Source of the DNA: Datnioides undecimradiatus
Taxonomy: Eukaryota > Chordata > Actinopteri > Lobotiformes > Datnioididae
Direction: 5' to 3'
Assembly (NCBI GenBank): GCA_008933995.1
Contig: WARS01000036.1
Span: forward strand, 19,701,285-19,765,284
DNA length: 64,000 nt
The translations under genes were made by a program, and so were the position numbers. Each line of letters opens with the position of its first letter. Position 1 is the stretch's first letter. Below, in pieces: positions 12,260 through 26,070 of the stretch. Under the pieces are notes generated by a model, which worked only from the letters and a program-made list of their open reading frames with translations, was not told where the DNA came from and searched no databases.

Positions 12260-14236
12260 TCATGGTATGTATAATATATGCCGTGCACCTGACAGCGAGT
12301 CTTTGCTAAAGCGCTTAGGCGCCGTGTCACATCCCGCCATGATTGCATAATTGCATACGTCTAAATGTCAAGAGCAAAATGTCAGCGCGACTAAAGTGTT
12401 GAAAGTGATGCCGGGCGAGGTGTTGGGCGAGCTCACAGTGCACCCAGCTGGAGACAGGCACGAGCCCGCCGGACCTGATGCAGACAGAGATGTAGGTCCT
12501 TAAAGAGCCCATTAATCTAATTACATTTAAAGAAAGCAAGTTAGTTTTTGGAGAAAGGGTCCAGGTCTGCAATGCTGCACAGCTCAAAACAACACACAGC
12601 TGACACTTAGGTCAACTATCAGCTCGGTAACTTGAAGCAAGGAGCGTGCGGCGGCGACGAGTCTGGGGCCGTTCGAAGGCATCTTTCTCTTCCAGGACAG
12701 AGGCTTCCAGTCTTTGTGCTCAGCAAAGCTACACATGCCCTGAATCAAAGTCATGAACACAGAGTGATGACGTTACTGTAGATCTCAAACCACAAGCTTA
12801 CAAGAAGCTAAATTACTTCAGTATATTTCAGATTTTATCGGATTCAGTCCTAAATTTAAGAGAATAACTCAAACGCTTTCTGTTACCTCGCTGTAAAACA
12901 TTAATTTCATTAAAGGTCAGGGTCGGTCACCACTCTGAAGAGCATCGTTGGCGGGGTGAGCACCTTGGGTACAGTCAGAAGGCTGGATTGGCTTAATGCA
13001 CCTCAGAGCAGCTACTCCAGCAGCATTACTCATGGTTTTAAACACAAACTCTCACGCAGCGGTCACAGTTTTCCCTCTGAAGCTTGATCGAAGTGCATTG
13101 GACAATATTCAAACGGTCTAATCTGCACCGAAGCATGTTTGACATCTGTCACTCGTCTCTGTAACGACCACGTGTTCTAAGGACGGTGGCGCCATTTACG
13201 GAGGTCGGAATTCGTGTGAACGGCTCACCGTCGAGTCAGAGTCATACCTGGGTCTCTGGTCCCGTGTTTTTGCAACAAATCGCATCGATACCGAAAATGC
13301 AGCTGAATTTCACCATATCTACGTACGGATACTTAGCACGCGCTTCAGTTTCACGGTGGGTTCACGTTAAAACGCAAACTCCAGCCTCCTGCTTTACTCC
13401 CGTCAGTTACTCCGCGTTTATTCAACCAGGACGACGAGTAGAGCCCTCATTTAATTAAACTGACTGACTGTAATTCTGCCTGTCTCTCTCCAGAGCAAAC
13501 ACCATCACACTCAATCAATACGATCAATTATTCATCAGGTCAAGCAGGCCACAGGATATAATGGGACACATTTGTTGTCGAGGGGCAGAGGCTGAGTGAA
13601 CGGCGGTAATAGTATCCCGGTGCCATCGTTGGGTTAACACTCATGAAACCGGGCTGGGCGATGCATCCATTACGCTATTCGGCCGCAGTCTCAGCTAACG
13701 GAGCGCCAGTCGGGGCGAGATTATTCCATAACATTTGCGATAATCGACGTCTGGAAGGCTCCTGCGTTGTAAAGCAGGGAGGGCGGACGACGGGACGATG
13801 GAGAATAACTCCCCTGATTGCTGCAAAGCGGTCCCTTGGCAATCATGCGGCTTCCGCCGGCGTGCGAACAAAAGCCATTTTCTGTAATCACGTCATCTGT
13901 TCTTGGTCTTTTTTCTGAAAGAGCAAGAATAGCCCACAAAGCCGAGAGAAAGCAGCGTCACGTAAGAAACAACAACAACAACAAAGACTTCCATTACTGC
14001 AGGGGGCCTATAATGAGAGCTGGAGCTTGATTTGAACATACAGTAAATTCACTGTACTGTACTGCGTTACTGTGAACACTGTTAGAGATGCACTCCCTGC
14101 TTTGCTCTTATATATTTATAGTGATTTATAGTGAGCGTCCCTTTATTGCAACGCGCTTCTTTTTCTGCTCTTCAGAGAGAAGCGCTGTTGGCACCGCTCT
14201 CCTTCCCCTCAGCTGGAGACCAGTAAGCTAAGTCTG

Positions 14237-14249
14237 AAAAAAAAAAAAT

Positions 14250-14323
<74 letters not shown>

Positions 14324-14335
14324 ATATAATAAAAA
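14237..14335. repeat. A12 run plus long (TA)n tract
   Basis: An A run at 14237-14248 leads into roughly 80 bp of alternating T and A with two or three slips, ending near 14330. A hypervariable, cruciform-prone microsatellite in intron 1. Confidence 0.95.
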
Positions 14336-14849
14336 GCAAAAAAACAACAACAGCAGATGTTCAGTGTGTTTTCTGGACAGCTCTGCACGTTAACTGTTGA
14401 CTGTCCCTTCAGCTGCTGCTGAGTGTGGCTCCCCTGTCAATGACGAAGCTTCGGGGAGACACACGGACATACGCAGACTGTTGTTGTTTAAAACGTGACG
14501 TGTTTCTCATATTTATCAGCGCGGCACCTGCACGCCGGCGTCTAATTTTCAAACAGGCAGCGGGGCTGGGTGGAAAAATCAGAATGCTAATGCTGCCTTT
14601 GAGACGTTTGATTAAGACCCCTGCCATCTTCATCAGCTAATAAGCTTATTCCTCACCGGCCGACTGGGCCGCGTGTTTGTGCACGGGCCGCGCGTGCACA
14701 TGCGACGGGCCCACTGTTGGAGGAGTCGGGCTATTTATAGAGCCGTCGAGCTTACCCTCGCCTGGACTCTGACCTTGGAGGGAGTGTGACAAATGACAAG
14801 CAGCATTTCAGCAGAAGCCGAGCCATTTTAACAATGACAGCAGGTCGGA

Positions 14850-14875
14850 GTGTGTGTGTGTGTGTGTGTGTGTGT
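14850..14875 (+). repeat. (TG)n microsatellite
   Basis: About 12-13 uninterrupted TG units in intron 1. Confidence 0.95.
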
Positions 14876-17800
14876 TGGGAGGGGTGAAAAAAAAAATAAT
14901 GCCGTCTGTATGGACTTATTTTTGTTTACCCGTGAAATGCCATTTCTCGCCACCTCGTGAATCATCGACAGCCACAGCCAAAGCCACGCTGTGGTCTCGA
15001 GGCTTAACATCTGAAATTGATCCGCGGGCTAATAGGAAGCGGCAGGCTTAGCTACATCTTGTCACCTTATTGTATTTAGCATTATCGGCCTTGCCCTCAA
15101 GGACGCTGCCGCTGGCCTTTGGTCCGTGTGGGATAATTCTCAATTAGTCACCGTCGCTGCCATATTGGTTTCAGATGCACACGGGTGTTGACTCATACAG
15201 CAGAGCGGTTGTGCTACTGTACATTAATATGAATGCTGAGATTAGCAACACAAGGCGGCAGACGCTCGGCACGGGTTTCTTGAATGCTTGACCAAGAAGA
15301 GTCTCAGTTAACCAGGTTCTCATTGGTTGGTTGGAGGCTGCTGTTCGTCCCTCCTCTTACAGACTGTATGCTAATCACATGACTAGACATATGACATAGG
15401 GTGAAAGCAGCTGTGTTCCCTTGGAAACTGCGCCCACGCGGCATCGCAGTAACTTGGAAAATAGCAATATGGGGCATTTATCGTCTAACTGTGGCTGCCA
15501 TTAGCTTGTAGCTCAGGTAGCTGCACAGCTTGCATGTCTATTAGAGCTGTGAACCCGCCGGGAGGGGGAACCTTTCAGGCTCAGGGATGAGGGGCGCGAC
15601 CCAGCGAGGTATGCTGGCGCGAGGGCGGCACGGTAATCGATGCAGAAACTGGAATCAGGTGAGGCGGCAGAGGAATTGGCAGCAGGGCAGCGTCCCCGTA
15701 AAAACAAAAACAGCCCCGAGAGAGAGACGGATGGAGACCAGCTCCAACCAAGACGATGAAGACGCGGAGGGTTCAGTCCAGGACAGGTGTAGGAGGGAAG
15801 TAGCACCTGCGTCTGGAGCCCTGAGCGAGGCACCACCTTAGTCAAGCAGCTGTCTGTTGAACTAACAAGTTTATCTGTGCAGCCCTGCAGACCAGAGGTG
15901 GTGCTTCAAACCGGTTCTTGCTCTTTGTATAATTCACATATTTTTAAATCGGTAGAACGAAGCGCACTGTCCTTCAGGTGCAGAGCACACTAAAGTCCTT
16001 TGTCCTCCTGCTTTGTGAATAGTGACCACTTATTACAGCAGCTCTTTACCTGGTTCACAATCTTTTTAAAAAAGGCCATGCTCCCAATTATAAACCCCCG
16101 CAGATCCAGAGTCAGAGACACTTTTTTGATCTGCTGTTGCAAAAAGTGCAGAGAAATTACAAGTAAATGGAAAACAAAGAGCGTGTGGACATATTTGTAT
16201 TATATTACACTGGCATGTTGTATTACAAGTTCACATCGAGCTGCACGGCGTAAAAGGAAATCGTCTGCATACAAATCGATGTTTGAATTGATGATTGATG
16301 TCGTTCATTTCCTCCAATTTGCATGTCACACCTGAAAAAGCCCGCGGGATCCGACGCACGCAGTTAACCTTTGCTTCCTAAAGTGGATGTCTCCATCGAG
16401 TCTCGAAGCGAAACGTAGACGCGTCTCTCGGTTTCCGCTGCCTTCAACGACGCTAGCCTCGCAATAAAGATGAGTCGTGCTATTACCCCTGAGTCGATGA
16501 GCTTCACAGAACGAGTACATTAGTTCACATTATCTTCCATTTCTATTTTATTAACTGCTTTGCTGATTATAGACGTGCTGCAGTCCTCAGCTAGACTTGC
16601 ATCAATAATAAAAGAAACTGTATTTATAACATAGGGGCTGCAGCTCACGGGCCTTTTGTCTTTAACATGCATGTTAATCCCAGCGGACTGCGGCACAGCG
16701 GCGCTTCTTCTGTTTTTGTTTTTGCAGGATTGTTAGTGGGTGCGAAGCACACACCTTGTTATGGCAGATAAACTGTAGCCTTGCGCGTCCTCCTCGGGGG
16801 CATTCATCCCACGATCCCCGGCATATGAAACAGCAGTGTGATGATGCATCTCAAACAAATACCCCCCGAACCATCAGTCAGGGTGGTCCCCCGAGCTGAC
16901 TCAGCCCTTCGCCTGTGTTATGCAAAACCCTTAAATAGCACATTAATACCAGAGTGAAACAATAAGTGATGAAGAGGTGGCGCTGATCTTCTGAAAGTCT
17001 TGTCGTGCAGAATAACTTGAGGAATTCTGCTTTTTTCTGACCAACATTCACTTTTTGTGTTTTCACTCTACATCTGAGACGTAATAACCCTGTTGCACGC
17101 AAATTCCTCCTGATAAAGTGTTTAAAACCCTATTTTCTGAGAGGACATTGAAATCAACTGGTAATTGTTTGCACTAGCTCGCCGTCTTTTTGGCTCTTTA
17201 CCGCCTCCCAACAGCAGAGGAGCGTGAAAACTTTGGTGAAAGTGCATGTTGTTAGGAAAAAGAGACATTGCTCTGTTGTGCTGTTTGCAGCCAAAAGCTA
17301 CAAAGAGCACCTTTAAACAAGATATGATTGTGCAAAGCGATGCATTTGCTCAGCTGAGAGAGAAAGTCCACCTCCAGATAAACTTGCCTTTAAACTGACC
17401 ATATTTATTATGATGTAATGGTATATTTGACATTAAATATAGTGTATAAATGAAATCATGACCTTTAAAAGAGGCGTCTTGTATATAAACAGCGAGCTGC
17501 TGTTCAGCCACGTCTGACACTGCTTTCACATCACAGCGACTTCCCTTGCGACACCAAAGCCACTGGAGCTAATGCTAACTTTAGCCTCTCAGACTGACAG
17601 GAGGAGCCGCTCGTCCCTGATTCCTGCAGAGTTCAATTTGAAGTTTTCAAAGCGATGAACTCGATATGATGAGCTTAAAAAGTTTAAGTGGCAGTTTGAG
17701 ACGGCTCCGCTGTAACAAGCTGTCACTTACACTCGGCAGCGACCAAACTACCAGATCTTTAAAGTTTGGAGAGACTCAATGTTCTGCTGGTGCTTTATGA

Positions 17801-18443
17801 GCCAGAGAAAGACGACAGCCCGGGTTTCTGCCGGTGTTGTTTGGCCTAGTTGTGTAATTACAGTCAGATATCTGTGACCGTTGTCTTTAAAGGCGGTTTA
17901 AAACCATTTTAAGAGTGTGTAGCTTCTGTATCAACATGTATTTCCGAGTGAAACGGGTGAAGCACGCAGGACGATTTGGAGTACAGACTGACAAGTGAGC
18001 GAAACACAGCAAACGTGGGGAGTTACAGTGATTCAGAGTTGGATGACGGCCTCAACACAAACTGATGTACCATGCTGTTGCTAGCTAGCTAACTCATGAT
18101 TGATTGCTCGATGCACGGACGTCATGGCACGTTGGAATAACTTAGTTATATAATATATAATTTAAATAGAAACTCAAGCAAATAAGAAATTGCTCTTTTT
18201 AAAAGCTGCAAGTATAGAAACAATTAATAATTAATGCATAAGGAAGGCTGACGTATATGGTAAGAGGCAAAGTGCTTTAAAGTGTATATGTGTTGGCTGT
18301 ACCAATACAAAAGGGCAGTGATGTGTAAATCAATGTTACACTCTATGTTTATGCTGAGTTTGAGGGGATTGGTCGCCATGAAATACAAATACACTTTATT
18401 TAACGCAGTGCACATGCATTCACGGCACCGTGAGATTAGCACG

Positions 18444-18487
18444 TTGCAGAAAATGTGCAAATGTGTTGCAGAAAATGTGCAAACGTG
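18444..18487 (+). repeat. 22-bp tandem duplication
   Basis: TTGCAGAAAATGTGCAAA occurs at 18444 and again at 18466. The two 22-bp copies differ at one base. Confidence 0.9.
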
Positions 18488-19070
18488 CACGTGTGTGTGT
18501 GTGCGTGATAATAGGTCAAAGGAAATGAGTCCTGAGTGGGGGCACGTGGATTTGCTCACACATCTATAATATGTTTGAGTTTTGCCTGCAGACATTTTCA
18601 GATTTCTAGTCGCATTATTAGGTTTGTTCATTCTAATCCAAGCCTCACTGGAGCCACTGATGCACTGAGAGCGAGCAGTGCCTGATTTCATTAGTCGTAC
18701 AAAGGCAGACAGGGTTTAACGAGATGCTTTCATCGGTGTTAGTGCATTACAGTGGGTAAGTCTCAGCGAAACACACCTAAAGTCTATGTGATGGGCCACA
18801 GAACAATACAGTTAATTCCATTAATCAGCTTTTACTTTTCATTCTCGTCATTTATAAATGTGATTTTGTATCGTTTACATGTTGGGCGCCCGAGCCTTTG
18901 TCCATCCCCTGCAGCCAAATCTGTGATTCGAACCCAATTAGACACAGTCGACTAGATTCCTGGGCAAATTGTGCTCCGGGCTGTGGATAAGACTCCAGCC
19001 ATTTCCTCTGGATTCAAAGACAAATCTTATTTATCTGGAGAAATAAAAAGTGAGAGGAGAACCCTGACAT

Positions 19071-19098
19071 CAGCAGCAGCAGCAGCAGCAGCAGCAGC
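19071..19098 (+). repeat. (CAG)9 trinucleotide repeat
   Basis: About nine uninterrupted CAG units inside intron 1. The surrounding reading frames show no family similarity, so it is non-coding. Confidence 0.95.
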
Positions 19099-22000
19099 TC
19101 ATCGACATGGAGCCGAACGTGTCTGTGTGGAGACAGGAAATTGTCTCTCTGTGTGTGGTTGAAAAGAGGCGCTGTGTGTTTGTCATACCTATAGGGTGAC
19201 ATTGGAGGATTCAGCGGGCACTGAGCTATAAAATTGCTAGTTGAGAGGGAATTAGTGGGGATGGAGAGGTGGAGAGTGAAGGATGCTGGTTAGAGAGAGA
19301 GCGGGCCTGACCCAGCTGGGATTCTAAAAACACGCCGTATAAACCGAACAACGACAACGTGGACTGTTGCTCGTTTGCCATTCTCATCCTGAGCCCACAT
19401 GGTCAGGATGACGCACGCCATCCATAAAGCATGTGACCTTTGCAAAAGTGATGTCTGGCACAACTCCACTGACGTCCAAGCTGCATGTGGAGGGAGAGAG
19501 AGCGTCTCTTCATTGTAACCGAAGCACTTTTGCTTAAGGTGAGCTGAAAGTAGCTTAAGAATCACGTTAGCATAGCAGGAGCTGCAGCATTGGGATGGAT
19601 ACGGGATGCATTCAGGAGCAGGAGTGAGTGTAGGACAACAGCGTTTTGGCAGCGCTCACTATAAAAAGGAAAATGTGCAGAACTGGAAGTTTAAAAACAA
19701 ACTTTCTTTGTGCTTTTTCTGCTTCGCTCTGTCCTAAAAAATGTAAACATGAGTCATTTTAGCCACTCGAATCACAAATGCACTTTAAAGCAGCGCTAAA
19801 ATGCACAGAAAGGAGTCACACAATTTTGTTATTGTCACCAAAATCCCACGAAAATACAGAAACCAACAGCGCTAAGCTCTCGGTCAGAATACATCAGGCT
19901 GTTTTCATCCTTTGAAGAGGCTCAGTGATCGTCTAAAACAGCCGGCTCGGTTACAGGCGTTAGTCAAACGGGAGGAAACGGTGCATTTGTGTGGCGTCTA
20001 TTTACGGCCGTGGATTAATACACATTTGGCGCTCCGGCGATGGCGTTCGTGGGATTGAGCCGATGCAAACTGCAGCGTGAGTGCCCGTGATAACGAAGGA
20101 ACGTGTCAGCCGGTGCAACGGTGCTGCTCTCTGATGTATTTTTAATAGTTTTTTGGCAACAGCGTTGGAATGTGAGATACCAGGCTTCAGATTCACAGAC
20201 TCACTTGTTAGGAGCATCGACTTGTTTGCCGACAGTGAGACATATACGCTGTATTTCCAGTCTGGCGGGGGATAAAAAGGACAACTTTAAGGATGCTGAA
20301 ATGGAGTTAATGAGTGACTGTCGGTGGGATCGTGACTTGTGAAGTGGCAGCTTCAAAAGCAAACTGTAACAAATGTGTTTGTCTGAAAACACAGGGGATG
20401 ACAGTGAGACATGTTTTGTGACCGTCGCTATCCGGGTCAATACAGGACTTGGCTGCAGGAGAGCAAACAGATTTAGCAAAGCGCTGCTTCATGGCATGAT
20501 CTCAGACTAATGGTGATGATATTGCATGCTGATTTTTACAGGAGTCTTGTTTAATTATGGGGTTTTGTGCGGGCTTAACGTCTGGGTGGGTGATGTAACC
20601 TTTGAAATCAGGTTGTTAATTAGCAACACGGTCACCCTTCAGTGCCTTTAACCAGGAAGTTCGCTACGTTAAGCGCTAAACTGTCGTATTTGAAGCAGTA
20701 ATAATGTGTAACTGTGTGGTCAGAGAGGTAAAAGGTCTGTCTCGCTCCATGAACTTCAGTGTTTGTGCAGATAACCTGCAGCAGATGACAATCGGCCTGC
20801 ACCCAGTTTGGAGAAGCAGCAGGAGTACCGGTGCTCAGCAATGTACTGCTGTGGATGAAATCAGCCGCAAAAATGGATTCTAGACCATCTAGAGTCAGTA
20901 TTATCGATACCTTACCCTGCTGTCAGAAAGCTATTTCCACTGATGCGCTCTTCAAAAGCACCACACTCCATTGACAAAACCAATAATTTGACCTCACAGA
21001 GCACAGGAGTTGCTGGTCTACCACTGCCTCCATCAGATAGTTTGTTTGTGTATTTGTGTGACTTTGGTGTTTTTAAATATTGGTTTGGATTCACAAACAT
21101 CACCAAATGACACAAAACAACTAACCAATGATGACAACAACATCTGTGTTCTGCAAGATAAAATTTGTGTTTTTGTCAGTGGAGTCTGGTGCAGCTGGAC
21201 GGCGCGACGCAGCAGCTTCGGCTTCCTGTCAGAAAGGACTGATGCAACGTTTCGCAGTGCATTTAAGCTGACTTTCATCCACAGCAGCACATTGTTTAGC
21301 CTCTTACATCGGCACCTCTCTTGCTTCTCCTACCTGGAGGCATGCAGGCCGCCATGTAGTGCAGGTAAGAAGCACCTGACATGACCGCACTTTAAAACAA
21401 CCCCACAATTCCTTCAACAACTTGCATTGATGCAACACAGCCGCGAAACACCAGGAAAGAAGAGCAGAAGGAAAAAATGCATTATTTATTGTTTACTTTC
21501 TCCACATTACAGCACACGAGCTCATATGAGTCTGCAGAAACGAGCCTTTACAGACACACACATCTCCTAATTCACTGTACAGTGCGTCGACACTAACTGA
21601 CAGCCCCGGCTGCTGCGGCGGCGGCGGCGACACAATAATGTGATTTCCAAGGTTAACAGGGGACACGAAGGAAAGCTCGAAAACTTAAGAGTGAGATAAA
21701 TGATGACAGCCAAACTCAGCAGCAGCACACACACACAGAGGAGACGCCGGGGCAGAAGCACCACTTTGTATAGATGTTCTGAAAATTAAATATTAACATG
21801 CCAGTGCAAAGCATGTCTGATTGTCCTGATGTGCAGCCACAGATACAGACTCACGTGCAACTGAAATTGCATGATTAATGTTCATGATTTGACTTTTCTG
21901 CAGCACTGAAAGTCAAAAACAGCTTACTGCAGCTGTGCAGGAATGTGTCACTCATTAATCAGAGTGATCCCGGACTGAGTTCAACACAACCTCGCAATCT

Positions 22001-22337
22001 TCGCGCGAGGGAACGTGCTCCCCTGGTTTATTCCACAACAGCACAGATTAGAATTGTTCATTTTCACATTAACTAACTAATTAGTAATTATCCAGAAAGG
22101 CTGTGATTTGGTTTCTATTATGATGCTTAGCAAAGAAACGGCTGTGGTCCTGGGAAAATGCACAAACACCGCAAGCACAAAGTGTGATTTCGGGTGTTTT
22201 TGCCAAATTTAACCAGTTTAGTCAGATCTGAAGCAACAACTGAGGCGAAACCGCCGTTTTCTTTAATATTCTATATCCAATATGTTTGACGAAGCTGTTC
22301 CCAGATCTCAGTGCAATATTATACAGACTGTGACGAG

Positions 22338-22361
22338 CCAAAACAAAACAAAACAAACAAT
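22338..22361 (+). repeat. Short (CAAAA)n tract
   Basis: About four to five imperfect AAAAC units just before the dispersed repeat at 22400. Confidence 0.8.
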
Positions 22362-22399
22362 AAAAAGGTAAATTTCACTTTACTCCGCAATAAAATGCC

Positions 22400-22810
22400 G
22401 TCAGACCGTAAACTGTGTATAGAAATGGACGTTGCTTCCAGGTCTGAAGACGAAGTCAGTGCACAACTGTCTTAATCTGCATTCTTTCTAATGGCCACCA
22501 GGGGGCGACTCACTGAAACTCAATAAACTTTAGTTTTCCGACAGTGATTCATGGTCTCAGTCGCTAGTTTCAAGCCTGCAAAACAATATAATGTTGTTTT
22601 TTTGTTCCTGTTTAGAGAAAAATAGACAATAAAGCAGGATATGCCTCAGGATGTGGCAAACCTGTGATTGACAAGTCGCTGCCAGGGCAACCGCCAATCG
22701 GGATAGAGACCTAGCAATGCTAATCCACTGCAGCTCCGCCCTCTCATCTCAATATGACGTCAAACCTGAGGCTTCAAAACATTAGTCCACAAACAGCAAG
22801 ACGTCAGACC
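22400..22810 (+). repeat. Dispersed teleost repeat carrying a CTCF-like motif
   Basis: It opens with gtaaactgtgtatagaaatg and contains phrases I remember from a widespread fish repeat: ggccaccagggggcgact, tgattgacaagtcgctgcc and gaggcttcaaaacattag. The right end is truncated near the cacaaacagcaagacgtc sequence. Copies of this family typically have terminal inverted repeats, so a non-autonomous DNA element is likely. Boundaries are accurate to about 20 bp. Confidence 0.6.
22493..22510 (+). promoter_or_regulatory. CTCF-like motif inside a dispersed repeat
   Basis: GGCCACCAGGGGGCGACT is a near-perfect match to the vertebrate CTCF core. It is part of the repeat at 22400-22810, so similar motifs are expected at other copies. 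Confidence 0.55.
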
Positions 22811-22902
22811 TGTCACCTGTTTACCGGCTGCTGTGTAGTTTGCCCTAAATAGCCGTGATCAGTTGGCTACAGTACAGAGAGTGGAAGGATACGACGCGGT
22901 GG

Positions 22903-22917
22903 TCTGTCTGTCTGTCT
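22903..22917 (+). repeat. Short (TCTG)n tract
   Basis: Almost four TCTG units, then a TATC variant. Confidence 0.8.
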
Positions 22918-23259
22918 ATCTGCAGACTGCCATCAATATCACTGCCCTTTCAGATGAGCCTTGATTATCTACCCCGGGGAGTCAAATCGATCCGCGCCTG
23001 CCCTCAGCGCTTACTATAAATCCAAGAAGTGCAGAAAACTGTGTTTGCCAGAAACACTCCTGCACTTCATCTGGGCCGAGCTGATGAACTACGCGGTGGC
23101 GAGTAAAGGCCTGGCAGGAAGGCTCCTTGTCAATATTAATGAGAACAATATTCAGAGACCGCCATGAAAATAATCTAGCTGCAGAGCGGAGCCGCTGCCG
23201 GTGGCGTGTAGCGTGTGAAATTCATTAGCACGCAACATAAAGTTCATCAGATTTAATTA

Positions 23260-23640
23260 ACCGTGCTCGACACCTCTGTAAGAGTGTTTGTCTGGGCTCG
23301 ACGTCAGCGTCTCGCGACTTCACGACTTATTAAAGAGCAGACAGCCGCGTGTGCACCGACGCCCATCATCGCCGTGGAGAAACGCTTTGCGCTGGCGGCT
23401 GCGAGTTGCATCACGAGGCAACTCCGGGCGAGAACGACGGCGAGCTGCACCCAGAGAGCTCGCGTTTACCAAACCGGGCCGTCCGCGTCTTCAGCTTTGA
23501 TACGACAGAGCGCACAAGAAAGGAGGCGGTTGCATCACACGGCGCGTGTCTCTCCGGACATTTGTTGTTCTGATTGTTCCTTTTGTTCGGCTGCGGTTCA
23601 GCGTGAGGCGAGGACGGTCGGCGTGCCCGGAAGAAAAAAG
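23260..23640. promoter_or_regulatory. CpG-dense block inside intron 1
   Basis: Roughly forty CpG dinucleotides were counted by eye in about 360 bp, far above the neighbouring DNA. Several overlapping frames are open here only because the sequence is GC-rich; none resembles a known protein. It could be an alternative promoter, an antisense transcript start or an unmethylated enhancer. No TATA box or family first exon was recognised on either strand. Confidence 0.45.
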
Positions 23641-25984
23641 AAAAATATGTATTGATTTTAAAAAAAACGGCACGATGAAGAAGACGATACTAGATGTTAA
23701 GTCCTGAATCCATGAAATCTGAGTGGATTAAGGTGCCGGAGGTGTGTGTTCTCCCCACATGTATACATGCACCCTCCTCTGTTATCGCACACACACACAC
23801 AAGGTCTGTGTGTCCTAATTCCCGTTATCTCAGGTTTGACTGCAGCCTGTCCCCGCCGTCTGTGTCACAAGTGATGACTCAAACTTTGTAATTGCCTTTT
23901 AATCCTTTCAAGGATAGAACGCGTGTCAGCGCCGGGTGGTTCTGGGGAACCGGTCGCCTCGGGATACAGAGGAGAGCTGACGACACGAAGGTCGCGGGTG
24001 TGAATCACCGCCCCGGACGGGACATTTTGGACAGGAAAGTCGATGCGGGGAAGCGTTGAACTGCCAGGTGTCTCAGAGCAACGCATAACGAGGAAGTCTG
24101 GCGGAGTTATAATCACACAGAGCCAGAAAAATATTAAAACATTAAGAATAAAGTGCGGAGAAATAAAGAAAATGCAGCAGCGGAGTCGTGAGGGAGCAGA
24201 ACTGGGACGTTTTCAGCCTGCACTCCCTCTGTGAACGAGCTCAGTTACTCAGAAACAGACGAGTGCCGATGCGAGCTGAGCATTTATTAGGATGACCTTT
24301 CAGCGCATTCACTCAGAGACGCGTCATGAATCCAGATCAGCCGCTACAGTATTTACAGCAGCTTCACATGCATCGGGTGCACACAAACCAGGCTCTAAAT
24401 GAATAATATGTGTGCGCGCTAGACGTGTGAATAAACACCCGTTTGCTAATTAAGTCACTTTATCGATATGTTGCAGGTTTGCGCGTCATGTGATCAGGCG
24501 TTTTGACGAAGCTGCTGAAACCCGGTGGCTTTAAACCCGTCCTTCGCTTCACACTCACGCCTCTGCTTCACTGTAAACCCATCCTCACCTCGCCGCTCGA
24601 TCCTCGTCGAATCAGCTGATCACTTGCACCCTTATGTTTCCCCGCGAGCCCACCTCTCCCCTCTTCCTCTCTACCTCTCCTCCCTCCTCGCCCCCTGCTC
24701 ATCCCTCTCCCTCTCCGTGAAGCAGCAGCAGTTGTCCTGGACGTTTTCTCCATCAGTGTGAATTACAGTTCCCCGGTCTGCAGGGTCCCAGCATGTGAAA
24801 GCGCTCCTCTTACTCACAATGAGGAAGGCATCCATTTCTCCTAACGCTTGCCTTTTGTCACCGAGCACAGACAACAACAGCTCCATTAACAAGGTGGGGG
24901 AGGACAGGCGAGGTTATGCAGTGCGTGCACCCCACTGGCTGCACGAAGCCTGGGCCGGCCGCGGGGTCACGCGGCGGGGTCGGCCTCTCAGTCAGCGTTT
25001 ATTATGTCTGCGGTTGCAGGAGGCGCTCGCTCAGCTTGAGACCGGCCAATGTCAAATGAGTCGGTTTGTTCTCAGGTTTTTCTTTCAGCGACACTAAAGA
25101 GGGATTGGCCGCACTGTACAGTCTGACTGCCAACAGTGCTCCAGTGCTCCCATTCAGAGTTGGCTGACTGAAGTTATGCGCAGTCTCTTTAAGAAAATCA
25201 AGAGGAGCAGGGACAGTTGTGTTTCTGAACGTCCGGCAGGGGCCGGTCGAGTCTGTGCTGTGGCGTCGCGTCAGGAATGTGCATCATGCGTGTTCATCAC
25301 TATAAACGCTGGCTGCACACAGCGAATTCAAACCCGCCGCACACCCAGGGACACCAATCCTCCTGCAACGCAAACGCGCGAGTCATGATTTAACCCCGTC
25401 AGTCCCGGTGTTTGAGTTACGGTTGCACGTGAACCGATGCTGCACCTGCTCATGAGCCGACACACCAGAACCTCCGTGTATCATCCTGATCCTGGTCCTG
25501 ATGAGCAAAGTGAACCAGTGCACTTTGGTTGTGGCTCTTGTCCGACGTGTTGCCATGGCAATCCAAGCAACAAGTGTCCTGTTCTCCTGTCTGGGCTGTG
25601 AACAATACCACTGAAGAGCTGCCTCTGTTGTTTATTGGTTATGATGCCTTTGGGTATTATTCACATTGCTGCCCCCCCCCCACAATAAAAGAGCGCTCTA
25701 TTGATTTAACACATCACTAACATCGTCAGACCCATGATGAACAGATCGAAATCCATGTAGCTGGAGCAGTCTTCTAGCTGCTAACTACAATACCCACAAT
25801 GCAACTCACACCAGCACCCACAGGTCAGTCTGTAGCTGCTAATGTAGCCCCAGTCTGGAGCCACAGAACCAGCGTGTCTGCACATGCAGTGGTGTTTTCA
25901 AACACCTGGGAGCACAGCTAATGGACTTCTCCACTAGGTTAGAGAAGGTCGCTAGTCGGGTCTGACTCTGTACTAATGCTAATG

Positions 25985-26070
25985 TGCATATACACTCAAT
26001 GGCCACCTCACTGGGTCAAGAGGGCTGAGAGGTGTTTCTAATATTTTGGTCTCCTGAAATGTCAGGAACG
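25985..26070 (+). mobile_element. Fragment resembling Tc1/mariner-type terminal sequence
   Basis: tacactcaatggccacctca and, about 20 bp later, gaggtgtttctaatattttg resemble the two ends of a common fish Tc1-like element, whose ends read roughly cactcaatggccacttta and gtgtacctaatattttg. The transposase body is missing, so this would be a deleted, non-autonomous remnant. The assignment is from memory. The flanks (about 25720-26260) also look repetitive. Confidence 0.4.

Noticed and set aside
18915-18945. B-box-like ggttcgaat string on the minus strand suggesting a tRNA or SINE
   Set aside because: The T-arm does not pair, and no A box, acceptor stem or anticodon arm could be drawn.
19014-19202. 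Poly-Ala/poly-Leu-coding frames over the CAG tract
   Set aside because: Artefact of a trinucleotide repeat in an intron; flanking residues show no similarity.
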